Assembly (NCBI GenBank): GCA_029260575.1
Contig: JAJDDB010000006.1
Span: forward strand, 83,300 to 147,299
Direction of reading: 5' to 3'
DNA: 64,000 bases
DNA from: Phycisphaerales bacterium
GTDB lineage: Bacteria; Planctomycetota; Phycisphaerae; Phycisphaerales; SM1A02
Part shown: piece after piece, positions 41,555 through 50,538 of the stretch
Layout: every line of letters starts with the position of its first letter
How positions within the stretch are numbered: the first letter of the stretch is position 1
Made by a program: the position numbers and the translations under genes
The notes under the pieces: model-generated
The model's database searches: none
Told to the model about the DNA's origin: nothing
Seen by the model: the letters and a program-made list of their open reading frames with translations, nothing else

Positions 41555-43873
41555 TTACGAACTCCAGTTGTTCAGTAACTCCAACAGATCAAACACATCA
41601 ACAATATTGATCGGCGGGGCGATTGCAGCGCCCGTGCCGCCGGTGTTCCAGTTGCTGAGCAACAGGAGCAAGTCGAAAATGTCCACGGTGCCGAATGGCT
41701 TTTCGATATCGCCTGGAATGTCCGCGCCGTTGCAGCCTACCTGTGAAACCTTAAACGCATCAAGGCCACCTTCGACAATGGACTGTGTGCCGCTGTCGTT
41801 CACGGTGAATCGAAACTGCATAGTGCTAGTCAGTGTCACGCCCGCTGTCACCAGAGCTGCTTCGTCAATGACATTTGTGTTCCAGTCGGTGCTGCTGAGA
41901 TCATGAAAATCAATCTGCACCCAATTCGGCACGCCGATGTCGTTGTTGGCTTCAACAAGCATCCGGTCGTCTCCGTTGCTGTTGGTTAGACGCAGGTAGT
42001 AGTCATATTGAACGATCCACGAGACTTCGCCGAATCCGCCGGTCATATCAAGGGCCGGTGAGGTCAAACGAACAGCACCGTTGTCTACATCGGTATTGCC
42101 ATTGACGTTCTCTGTAAGCCAGCACTGCCCGGAGCCGTCCGAGTCGCTCGCTGGGTCATAATCCCAGCTTGGATCGTTGACCGGCACACCGCGTTGCCAG
42201 AAACCGTTGGTTGCACCGTTCAACACCTCGGTCGTCCAACCCATATTGATTTCAAAATCATCGTCAATAACTGCAAATGCTTCGATCACATCAACAGTAA
42301 GCAGGGCTGATGGTGCAGTACGCGGTTCCGAGAACGTCTCTGCAACATCGTTGTCAATCTGGATATAAAACTCCAGTGTTTCGCCGCATGCTGTTGCGGG
42401 AAGCGTCGCTTGGTAACTTGACCCGCCAAGATGGGCGAGTGCGGATTCGGTAAACGTGCCCCGCGCTGCTGTTTGAGTAAACAGCCTTGCTGTGCCCGGT
42501 ACCAGCACATCACCAAACAACGGATCGATATCCACAGCCAGTACCGTCGTCTGATCCGGCGCGATTGCGGTCGGCAAACCACTCGGATAAGTCACGTTGA
42601 TGCGGGTCGCTGCCCAGTCCAGCATCTCTTTAGCCGCCTGGAAGTTCTCGAGCGCTGCGGGCAAAATGGTCGCCGGCGGCGGATCAAAACCACCGCCGGA
42701 AGGCGGCAATTCGATTGTGTACCCAACCATACCGTAGTTGTCGCTTGTCCAGTCGGGGAAGATGCCGCTGGCCAGACCGACGCCGCCCGCTCCGGATGCA
42801 TGTGGGTATGTCGAACCATTCACCGGGAAGATCGCATCTGCCATGCGCGCACCCAGCGCATCAACCACTGCAAAGTTCGCAGGCAGCGTGTTGGTGTATC
42901 CCCACGGTTGAAGAATCTCCTGCGCTGCGGAGTGAAAGTCTATGTGTGCGACAAGATTCGGCCGCCCAGCAACATAGGCGTCCATGATCACCGACTCCGG
43001 CTCAGAGATCGCAGACGGGCCCCTGTACGTTTCCGAACTTGGTGAGCCGGATGAAAACGGCCCGCCAAAATCGGTCGGCCAGTTGCGATTCAAATCCACA
43101 CCAAAGATGCCGCCGCCGTTGTCACGACGATTCTTGCGCCAGAACCGTTGGGGTCCCCATGTATACACATAGCCGTCCGGATTCACGACGGGCACGATGT
43201 ACACTTCGACCGCATCGATCAGTTCCTGCACGACTGGATCTGTCGCATACAGCGTGACGAGCTGTTCAGCGATATACGTCACAACCATCGGACTGATCCA
43301 TTCGCGTGCGTGCTGCGTGCCGTTGAACAGAACTGCCTGTTTGTCGCCGCCGCCAGCCCCGGTGATCTTGATCGCATATACCGGTCTACCCTCGAGCGAA
43401 TTGCCGACGAATTCCTTGCTGGCAATGGTCGGATCAATCGCAACGATCGTGTCGATGCGCGTGTTGACGTCGTCCATGTCCTTGAAGTCGGCATACCAAC
43501 TCACACCACGGGCAGCGCGGTTGCGTTCTATGCGGTCCTTCGTAGTCCGGATCATTGCATCGGCGTCAGCCACTTCGACGACAATCTCGAAATCCTGCTT
43601 TTGCAATTGCTCAAGCTCTTCAGCTTCAGCATGAACGTGCTGCCACCCCACGCCGTGTCTGCATGCAAGCGGTGTCGCGCCGGTCGCTTCTATTGCTGCA
43701 AAATCAGACAGGTCGTCAATAAGCACGCGAATGATTGAGCTCGGCTGCTTCGCCGGCTGCTGCGCAGCAGCATCGTTGAGCGTTACACCAAACACGATCA
43801 CTGCCATCGCTGTGCAGAGTACTGTGAACTTCACGCATGATCGTGCATAGCGTGACTGACTTGTGCGAAACAT
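41555..43873 (-). CDS. Secreted M14 zinc carboxypeptidase with C-terminal dockerin-like repeats (1)
   Basis: The 772-residue product has a signal peptide (about 1-37), a propeptide-like region, and an M14 domain with zinc ligands His188/Glu191 (HAREW) and His314 (HIDFHS). Substrate-binding residues are NPDGY and VDLNRNW, and the catalytic Glu389 is in YTIELPP. A beta-sandwich region follows (about 440-700). The C-terminus has two dockerin-like segments (GDIEKPFGTVDIFDLLLLLSNW and INIVDVFDLLELLNNWSS). A GGAGAC box 5 bases before ATG at 43873 fixes the start. It is a tandem paralogue of the next gene upstream. Confidence 0.93.
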   Translation of the reverse strand: MFRTSQSRYARSCVKFTVLCTAMAVIVFGVTLNDAAAQQPAKQPSSIIRVLIDDLSDFAAIEATGATPLACRHGVGWQHVHAEAEELEQLQKQDFEIVVEVADADAMIRTTKDRIERNRAARGVSWYADFKDMDDVNTRIDTIVAIDPTIASKEFVGNSLEGRPVYAIKITGAGGGDKQAVLFNGTQHAREWISPMVVTYIAEQLVTLYATDPVVQELIDAVEVYIVPVVNPDGYVYTWGPQRFWRKNRRDNGGGIFGVDLNRNWPTDFGGPFSSGSPSSETYRGPSAISEPESVIMDAYVAGRPNLVAHIDFHSAAQEILQPWGYTNTLPANFAVVDALGARMADAIFPVNGSTYPHASGAGGVGLASGIFPDWTSDNYGMVGYTIELPPSGGGFDPPPATILPAALENFQAAKEMLDWAATRINVTYPSGLPTAIAPDQTTVLAVDIDPLFGDVLVPGTARLFTQTAARGTFTESALAHLGGSSYQATLPATACGETLEFYIQIDNDVAETFSEPRTAPSALLTVDVIEAFAVIDDDFEINMGWTTEVLNGATNGFWQRGVPVNDPSWDYDPASDSDGSGQCWLTENVNGNTDVDNGAVRLTSPALDMTGGFGEVSWIVQYDYYLRLTNSNGDDRMLVEANNDIGVPNWVQIDFHDLSSTDWNTNVIDEAALVTAGVTLTSTMQFRFTVNDSGTQSIVEGGLDAFKVSQVGCNGADIPGDIEKPFGTVDIFDLLLLLSNWNTGGTGAAIAPPINIVDVFDLLELLNNWSS

Positions 43874-43956
43874 AAAACGTCTCCTCAACGTGCGCTGCAG
43901 CACCAATCCCCACATTCAGTTCTCCCACCACCAAACCATATCGCGGACCTGCGAAT

Positions 43957-46281
43957 TCAACCCCAATTCGCGAGTAACTCAAGCAGGTCGAAGACGTCGA
44001 CTGCGTCAAGCGGTACAGCAATGTCTGCACCCGGGCCGTTCGTTCCCCAGTTGTTGAGCAATTCCAACAGGTCAAAGACATCGACCGAACCAAACGGTGC
44101 GACAATGTCGCCCGGGATGATCGGCTCGTCACACCCAGCACGATTGGACGCAAAGCCATCAACGCCCGCCTCCACGATGGATGGCGGATTGTCATCACTT
44201 GCTGTGAATCGGAATCGCATCGTGCTTGTCAATGTTGCGCCGGCAGCGACAACATCTGTCCCGGTGAATGAAGTCGCATTCCAGCTTGATCCACCGTGTG
44301 TGTCGTGCCGGATAACTTCAAACCACGGCCCGGCTGTGTCATTGCTGCTGACTTCAACAAACATCGCATCGGTGCTGCTCGTGTCGCTGAGATACAGGTA
44401 ATAGTCGTAACGAACCTGCCAGTCATCAGCACTCGCCCCGCCGGTCATGTCAATGCTTGGCGAAGTCAGGCGCACAGCGCCGCCGTCAATGTCTGTGTTG
44501 CCGAGTTCGTTCTGTGTCAACCAGCATTGGCCCGAACCGTCTGCATCTGACGCGGGATCGTATGACCAGTTCGGATCGTCCACCGGCACACCGCGCTGCC
44601 ATTGGCCGGAAGACGCACCGAGCACTTCTGTCGTCCACCCAAGATCAATCTCAAAGTCGTCATCAAGCGCAAAGAACTGATCGAGTGCGTCGGCTGTGAA
44701 GAATTCTGTCGGCGCGGCTACGGGTTCGGTTAACGGCTGACCGCCATCCGTGTCAATGCGAACGTAGTAGTCAAGGCTGCTTCCACAGGCGATTGCGGGC
44801 AGCGTCGCTTCGAACAAAGACCCACCGAGCGGCGTCATCGCAACCTCTGTAAACGTGCCGCGTGCAGATGATCTGTACAGCAATGTTGCGGTCGCACTGT
44901 CAAGTGTTTCGCCATGCCTGGATGTGATATCCACCTGGAATGTTGCGGGTTGATTCGGTGTAATTAAGTCCGGCTTTCCGTTGGGGAACAACACGCCAAG
45001 CGGAGTGGCAGCCCAGTCAGCCATGACGAGCGCAGCCTGAAAGAGTTCCTGAGCAGTCGGAATGATCTCGACCGCAGGCAGTTCAAATGTGCAACATGTC
45101 GGGCGCAATTCAATCGTGTAACCGAACAATCCTTGTGAATACGTCCAGTCCGAGCATGTCCCGCTTGCGAGATAAATCAGTTCGCCGCCGCCGGCATGCG
45201 GGTAGTCGTATCCGTTGACCGTAAGAATTGCATCGCGCATGTCAGCGCCTAGAGCGTCCACCGCTGCCTGGTCAGCAGGTGGTGTTTCGGTATAGCCCCA
45301 TGCCTGCAGAATAATCTGGCCGTACGCATGAAAGTCGATGTGGGCCACGATGTTCGGCCGAGCCTGCACAAAATCGCGAAGCGATGCGGTCTCCGGTTCG
45401 GAGAACGCAGACGGGCCGACGTAGAGGTCGTTATTCGGATCGTTGCTCGTACTCTCCGGACCATTCCAGTCGATATCCCAGTTGCGATTCAGATCGACGC
45501 CGTACACACCACCGCCGTTGTCGCGCCGATTCTTGCGCCACAGTCGATACGTACTCCATGAGTGGAGATACCCATCCGGATTGACGACCGGAATAATGAA
45601 AAACTCAATTGAATCTACCGCGTTCTGGATTGCTGCGTCGCTGTCGTAGCGCTCCACCAGTTCAGTGGCAATCCACATGTTCGTCATCGGGCTGATCCAC
45701 TCGCGCGCGTGTTGCGTGCCACTAAACAGCACTGCGGGTTTGGTGGATGCTGAGCCACTGATGCGCATACCGAAGATCGTATTGCCCTCGTGACTCGTAC
45801 CAACCGTAAGCTTCGTAACCAGATCGGGACGCAGGGTGACCAACTCATCGATCTTGGTGTTGATCTGCGCGCGTGTCTTGTAGTCGTCGAACCAGCTTGC
45901 ACCACGATTGTTGTTGGTCGCATTGATTCGATCGCGCTCGGCCTTAAACATCGCTTCAGCGTTCTCGACGTCAATGACGTACGCAGTGCCCGCCTTGCTG
46001 ATGCGTTCGAGTTGTTCCACAGAGGCGTGGAATGGTTGACTGCCCGGGCCCGGCCGACAGGAAAGCGGATTCAGACCAATTTCGCTCATCAACCAATTCA
46101 GTTGCTGCTGATCGACAACTTCGATGGTGACGATCTTGGTCGGATGGGCTGTGTTCAAGACAAGATGGCTGTGGCCATCCGCCAGAACCGGGTTCTCAAG
46201 TTGCAGGATGCACCCGACAGTGAACGCGCTCACGACTGCCATGGAACGACAGACAGACAACAACTGACGACGACGAATCAT
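43957..46281 (-). CDS. Secreted M14 zinc carboxypeptidase with C-terminal dockerin-like repeats (2)
   Basis: The 774-residue product is organised like its tandem neighbour: signal peptide (about 1-35), propeptide-like region, M14 domain with His191/Glu194 (HAREW), His318 (HIDFHA), NPDGY, VDLNRNW and Glu391 (YTIELRP), a beta-sandwich region and a dockerin-like end (GDIVAPFGSVDVFDLLELLNNW and LDAVDVFDLLELLANWG). GAGGAGT before ATG at 46281 supports the start. The two genes are 83 bp apart on the same strand and probably arose by tandem duplication. They likely digest extracellular peptides. Confidence 0.93.
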   Translation of the reverse strand: MIRRRQLLSVCRSMAVVSAFTVGCILQLENPVLADGHSHLVLNTAHPTKIVTIEVVDQQQLNWLMSEIGLNPLSCRPGPGSQPFHASVEQLERISKAGTAYVIDVENAEAMFKAERDRINATNNNRGASWFDDYKTRAQINTKIDELVTLRPDLVTKLTVGTSHEGNTIFGMRISGSASTKPAVLFSGTQHAREWISPMTNMWIATELVERYDSDAAIQNAVDSIEFFIIPVVNPDGYLHSWSTYRLWRKNRRDNGGGVYGVDLNRNWDIDWNGPESTSNDPNNDLYVGPSAFSEPETASLRDFVQARPNIVAHIDFHAYGQIILQAWGYTETPPADQAAVDALGADMRDAILTVNGYDYPHAGGGELIYLASGTCSDWTYSQGLFGYTIELRPTCCTFELPAVEIIPTAQELFQAALVMADWAATPLGVLFPNGKPDLITPNQPATFQVDITSRHGETLDSATATLLYRSSARGTFTEVAMTPLGGSLFEATLPAIACGSSLDYYVRIDTDGGQPLTEPVAAPTEFFTADALDQFFALDDDFEIDLGWTTEVLGASSGQWQRGVPVDDPNWSYDPASDADGSGQCWLTQNELGNTDIDGGAVRLTSPSIDMTGGASADDWQVRYDYYLYLSDTSSTDAMFVEVSSNDTAGPWFEVIRHDTHGGSSWNATSFTGTDVVAAGATLTSTMRFRFTASDDNPPSIVEAGVDGFASNRAGCDEPIIPGDIVAPFGSVDVFDLLELLNNWGTNGPGADIAVPLDAVDVFDLLELLANWG

Positions 46282-46457
46282 CGTGACTCCTCTGTTCTGG
46301 ACTGACCCCGCCCTGTTGTGATTCCGGCCGCAGCAGCAGCCAACCCGATCATTATGGCCCACAAAACCGCTCACGTCATGGGCAAAGCCCCAACCTCTCT
46401 CTACAACTCGCACGAAAGACCGTTGACCGGAGTCGCGATGGCCCTCATGCTGGTGCC

Positions 46458-47570
46458 ATGACGACTTACAGGACGCCTATCACGGTATTCACACTCCTTT
46501 TTGTTCAGGTTCTGGCTGGGGGGTGCTCATCAACAGCCTATTTTGACAGCAAACCCGATCTTCGAGGCCCAACCGCGATCTCAACCATTAGTAGTGGTGA
46601 ACTGGTCCGCCTGCGACCGATTTTCAGCGCCACTGGCCAGCCTCTCGGATGGCAGGATGTAGTAGACGCCTGTACATGGGCAGAGGTCATTGTCCTCGGC
46701 GAATTGCACGATGACGCGGTCGGTCATGCAATCCAACTGGCGATCGTGTGCGATGTCACCGCACTTGAATGCAGCTGCACAGCACTGGCGATGGAGATGC
46801 TCGAGCGCGATGAGCAGCAACTCGTTGCGGACTATTACGATGACATCATTGATAAAAATCAATTCGCGAGACTGACGTTCTCCAGCAAGTGGGCCGGCGA
46901 AGGAAGCTGGGACGCGTGGTATCAGCCGATCATCGACGCTGCCCGCAGGGCGGGCTCGCCAACGATCGCGGCCAATGCGCCGCGCCGATACGTGCGCCTT
47001 GCTCGAGCAGATGGCTACAGCGCGCTGGGCAACATTCCCGAACCGAGACGGTCGCTGTTTGATCTGCCCGTGTCGCAGAAAACCGGTGCATACCGTCGGC
47101 GATTCCTGGAGCTGATGCAGGGCATGGGCAGACATGACGATCCGGATGATGATGCGCAACATTCGATTCCAACGGGACAGATTGAAGGAATGTATCGCTC
47201 GCAATTGGTCTGGGATGCCACGATGGCGATGTCGGTCGTCAATGCGCTGCGCGATGATGCCGATCGTGTCATCATGTTGGTCGGCCAGTTCCACAGCGAC
47301 TTTAACGGCGGCACCGTGCAGGAGATCCGCAGACGTTCGCCGACATCCAACGTGCTGACAATCAGCATGCAGCAGCGCGATGAGCGCGAGTTCAACAATG
47401 AAGATCGGGATCGCGCAGACATCATCATCTACACAGGCGCTCGGCCGCCTGAAGACGAGGATGCTGAAGTAGAACAAGCCGATTCTGCCGATGAAGCCGA
47501 CACAGACCCTGATGCTGTCGCCGCATCGCAGCCTGCGCAGCCGCCTGCTACACAACCCGAAGCTGAATGA
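46458..47570 (+). CDS. ChaN-like putative haem-binding lipoprotein
   Basis: The 370-residue product has a lipoprotein signal peptide with lipobox LAGGC. The body matches the ChaN/Cofac_haem_bdg fold: VIVLGELHDDAVGH near 77, ALAMEMLERDEQQLVADY near 108 and a conserved late motif MLVGQFHSDFNGG near 283. An acidic C-terminal tail (EDEDAEVEQADSADEADTDPD) extends the usual length. ChaN family members bind haem and are iron regulated in other bacteria; no regulator site is seen here. It ends 3 bp from the convergent Sua5 gene. Confidence 0.85.
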   Translation: MTTYRTPITVFTLLFVQVLAGGCSSTAYFDSKPDLRGPTAISTISSGELVRLRPIFSATGQPLGWQDVVDACTWAEVIVLGELHDDAVGHAIQLAIVCDVTALECSCTALAMEMLERDEQQLVADYYDDIIDKNQFARLTFSSKWAGEGSWDAWYQPIIDAARRAGSPTIAANAPRRYVRLARADGYSALGNIPEPRRSLFDLPVSQKTGAYRRRFLELMQGMGRHDDPDDDAQHSIPTGQIEGMYRSQLVWDATMAMSVVNALRDDADRVIMLVGQFHSDFNGGTVQEIRRRSPTSNVLTISMQQRDEREFNNEDRDRADIIIYTGARPPEDEDAEVEQADSADEADTDPDAVAASQPAQPPATQPEAE

Positions 47571-47573
47571 TTC

Positions 47574-48542
47574 TCACGTGGCAGCGCGGTGCAATCTGTC
47601 GAGTATTGCCCGCCAGTCTGGATCGTCCATCGGCGGCTTCTCAATGATGATCCGATCAGCGCCGCATTCATCTGCTTCGCGCAGCGCGCCATACAGTCGG
47701 GAGGCATAGCCTGCCGCATTGCCAGACATTTCAATCACATACTGTGGCGGCACATCACTTATCTCACTGAAGCAAAGCACTACTGTCGCTACAGTACTCT
47801 TGGCAAGAACACGCTGCAGATCACAAGTGGGCACGAGAATGGTCGGCGTGTTCGGTGCGTAGTGCGCAGCGGCAGTACCCGGGCTTGCGCCCTGCGAATC
47901 AATGATCGGCATATCGACATCGCCCAGAATCGCACGAAGTTGTTCAACTGTCACCGAGCCCGGCCGAAGGATGCGTGGCACCCTGCTGGTCACGTCCAGC
48001 ACGGTTGATTCAATGCCGAGCACACACGGGCCGCCGTCGAGAATCAACAACGCTTCACACCCAGCGAAATCATCGGCGACGTGTTGCGCTGTTGTCGGCG
48101 ACACATGCCCGGAACGATTTGCTGACGGTGCTGACACCGCTGAACCAAACGCAGCCAGCAGGCGAAGCGCTATGTGATGATCAGGACAGCGCACGGCAAT
48201 TGTGTCTAACCCACCTGTTGCTTCAGGCGGCACATCGTCAGCCTTCGGCAACACAAGTGTCAACGGCCCCGGCCAAAATGCCTCGGCAAGCGCTCCGCAA
48301 CGTTCGTCCCATTGCCGAACAACGCGCTGCGCAGCAGCCACGTCATGCACATGCGCAATCAGCGGGTTGTTCGCCGGCCGACCCTTCATCTCATACACCC
48401 GGCGAAGCGCAGCCGCGTTCAACGTGTCCGCACCGAGCCCGTACACAGTTTCCGTCGGCATCGCAACAACGCCGCCGGCGCGAAGCTTGGCCGCTGCGTC
48501 TTTGATAACAGAATCATCAGGTTGCACGATCATCGGCGACAT
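47574..48542 (-). CDS. L-threonylcarbamoyladenylate synthase (Sua5/TsaC, YrdC domain plus Sua5 domain)
   Basis: Makes threonylcarbamoyl-AMP for the t6A37 modification of ANN-decoding tRNAs. The 322-residue length and two-domain layout are those of Sua5 rather than short TsaC. The YrdC domain shows PTETVYGLGAD near 29, KGRPANNPLI near 52, the Ser/Pro-rich SAPSANRSGHVSPT near 137 and ESTVLD near 178. The C-terminal Sua5 domain follows a linker with SPGTAAAHYAP. The start overlaps the TolC-like gene's stop (TAATG), so the pair is coupled. Confidence 0.93.
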   Translation of the reverse strand: MSPMIVQPDDSVIKDAAAKLRAGGVVAMPTETVYGLGADTLNAAALRRVYEMKGRPANNPLIAHVHDVAAAQRVVRQWDERCGALAEAFWPGPLTLVLPKADDVPPEATGGLDTIAVRCPDHHIALRLLAAFGSAVSAPSANRSGHVSPTTAQHVADDFAGCEALLILDGGPCVLGIESTVLDVTSRVPRILRPGSVTVEQLRAILGDVDMPIIDSQGASPGTAAAHYAPNTPTILVPTCDLQRVLAKSTVATVVLCFSEISDVPPQYVIEMSGNAAGYASRLYGALREADECGADRIIIEKPPMDDPDWRAILDRLHRAAT

Positions 48543-50359
48543 TACTCGCCTGTTGGTGAGCCGTTTTCATCGACAATCTCAATGTCAATGCGGTTCATCG
48601 AAAGCCCGATGCCGAGCGCCCGATACAGCGTCGCCACCGATTGATCGTATTGCACCAACGCAAGCAGTTCCTGCTGGCGGGCGTTGGCAAGACCTTCCTG
48701 CCTGCGGAGCTTGAGATCGAGAAACTCCGGCGTCAGACCGGCCATGGTTTCTTCTTCAGCCAGCAGTGCCCGCAGGTTCTCCGCCTGCGCGACTCGAAAT
48801 GACCGGGTTGCCTGAATTAATTCGAAGTTTGTAATCACATCACGCAATGCGGCTTTGACATCGAGCACGATGTTCTGCACAGCCTGGCGATAGCCGATCA
48901 CTGTTGACGACCGGCGCAGTCGCGCTGCACGATATTCCGCTTCCGCTGCACGGTTGCCGATCGGCATCTCGAAACTCAGGCCGATTGCATAGTCCACGAA
49001 ATCGCCATCATTCAGATTGCTGTACGACCCGCTTGATGAATCATCCAGGCCGAAATACGCAAGTTCTGCGGAGAGATTCAGAATCGGCAGACGCGAATTA
49101 TCAGCCAGCAATTGCCGCACGGACGCATCATCAATTGCAAGGACTGCCTGTCGAACCTCCGGCCGATTCGAAATCGCCGTCGTCAATGCATCACGAAGGT
49201 TGTACGAGATTGGAGCTGCGACCATTGCATCGACCGGTCGAAGCAGCACTTCCGAACCTACTGTCAATTCCGGATCGTTGATCAAGGCTTTGAGTTGGTC
49301 TGACCGCAGACGCAGTTCCCTTCGGGCTCGAATGACGTTGGCCTTGCGCTGCTCGACTGTCGCAACAGCATCTGCAAACTGTGCCAGGCGGGTGTCAAAC
49401 TCCTGCCTCGCTTCCAGCACATCGCGCACGCCCGTTCCCTGATCAACAAGCCATTGCAGGATGGCTAGATCATGCCAGGCAAAGACGAGCGACCAATATG
49501 CGGATTCGACGTTGTTGACGAGGTTCAGCAGATCACTGCGCAACTGTTCGACAGAACGGCGATTCTCTGTGCGGGCCAGCCGAATCGATGCGGTATTTAC
49601 ATCGGAGCCGAAACCGCGCAGCAGCGGTTGGCTTAGTGACAGTCGCACCGCCGAGCTGTAGGCGGGATCAGGCGCCAATCCCAACCCCGGGGTGCGGTTC
49701 TCGGATCGGGTCAGGTCGGTCGAGATCGAAAGCTCGCCGCCGCTGCGCAGCGGCTGGCGAATGCCGGTTTCGTAGCGCTGGGTTTCGCGTCCGGTGACCG
49801 GCGTACCCACGGGTATACCCATGATGATCGGCGTAGTCTGCGGCTGGTCCGTTCGGCTGAATCGGCCGCTGGCAAAAAAGATCGCATCGAAAGCCGCTTC
49901 GGCTACGACGACCTGGGCTTCGGTGATGGCAGGCTCGAGCCGAGCCCGCTGGACGGGAAGGTTGGACACCACAGATGATCGAATGGCCGATTCGAGATTG
50001 ATTGCAAGTTCCTGCTGATCTGCGCCCGTCAGATCCACGCCGAGGTCATACCGATCGCGCTGCGTGCGGCTATACGGCCCGAGGGCATCGAGTTCTTGGC
50101 GCCGTTGCTCAAGCGCGTGTTCGGTTTCGCTCGGTTGCTGAGTGGTTTCCAGACGTGTGTTGGCTTCGGGTAATGAAGCCAATTCGCGCTGCACTGTGTT
50201 TTCGACAGACTGTCGAAGCATCTCGTTTGGTTCGCGCGGTCCGAGCGGCGACTGGCAGCCAACAACGACCAGAACGAACGCAAGCACCCCAACGCTGTAA
50301 CACGCGACGCCTTTTCGCTGATCAGCAGGACTCCCGGGTCCTGAGGTGCAGTGGTTCAT
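48542..50359 (-). CDS. TolC-family outer membrane efflux lipoprotein
   Basis: The 605-residue product has a lipoprotein signal (GVLAFVLVVVGC) and is an outer membrane factor of tripartite export systems. Long helices with TolC-like heptads cover about 130-585 (LNLVNNVESAYWSLVFAWHDLAILQWL, AVQNIVLDVKAALRDVITNFELIQATRSFRVAQAEN). No inner-membrane pump or adaptor gene is adjacent; the MATE gene nearby does not need one. Start at 50359 preferred over 50383. It is translationally linked to sua5 downstream. Confidence 0.85.
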   Translation of the reverse strand: MNHCTSGPGSPADQRKGVACYSVGVLAFVLVVVGCQSPLGPREPNEMLRQSVENTVQRELASLPEANTRLETTQQPSETEHALEQRRQELDALGPYSRTQRDRYDLGVDLTGADQQELAINLESAIRSSVVSNLPVQRARLEPAITEAQVVVAEAAFDAIFFASGRFSRTDQPQTTPIIMGIPVGTPVTGRETQRYETGIRQPLRSGGELSISTDLTRSENRTPGLGLAPDPAYSSAVRLSLSQPLLRGFGSDVNTASIRLARTENRRSVEQLRSDLLNLVNNVESAYWSLVFAWHDLAILQWLVDQGTGVRDVLEARQEFDTRLAQFADAVATVEQRKANVIRARRELRLRSDQLKALINDPELTVGSEVLLRPVDAMVAAPISYNLRDALTTAISNRPEVRQAVLAIDDASVRQLLADNSRLPILNLSAELAYFGLDDSSSGSYSNLNDGDFVDYAIGLSFEMPIGNRAAEAEYRAARLRRSSTVIGYRQAVQNIVLDVKAALRDVITNFELIQATRSFRVAQAENLRALLAEEETMAGLTPEFLDLKLRRQEGLANARQQELLALVQYDQSVATLYRALGIGLSMNRIDIEIVDENGSPTGE

Positions 50360-50538
50360 AGTCGCAAAGCCTAGCAGGGCCACAGATTCGGGCCAACTCA
50401 GAAGTGGCCGTCAATTGTTGACCGCCTGCCGGTTGATTGTCGATGGGGCGCTTGGGGCGTGTTCTATGCGTGCGATCATGTTGCGGTGCGCGCCGACGGG
50501 CTTCGCCGGCACACATCGCTCAGACCTGGAGATGACCG

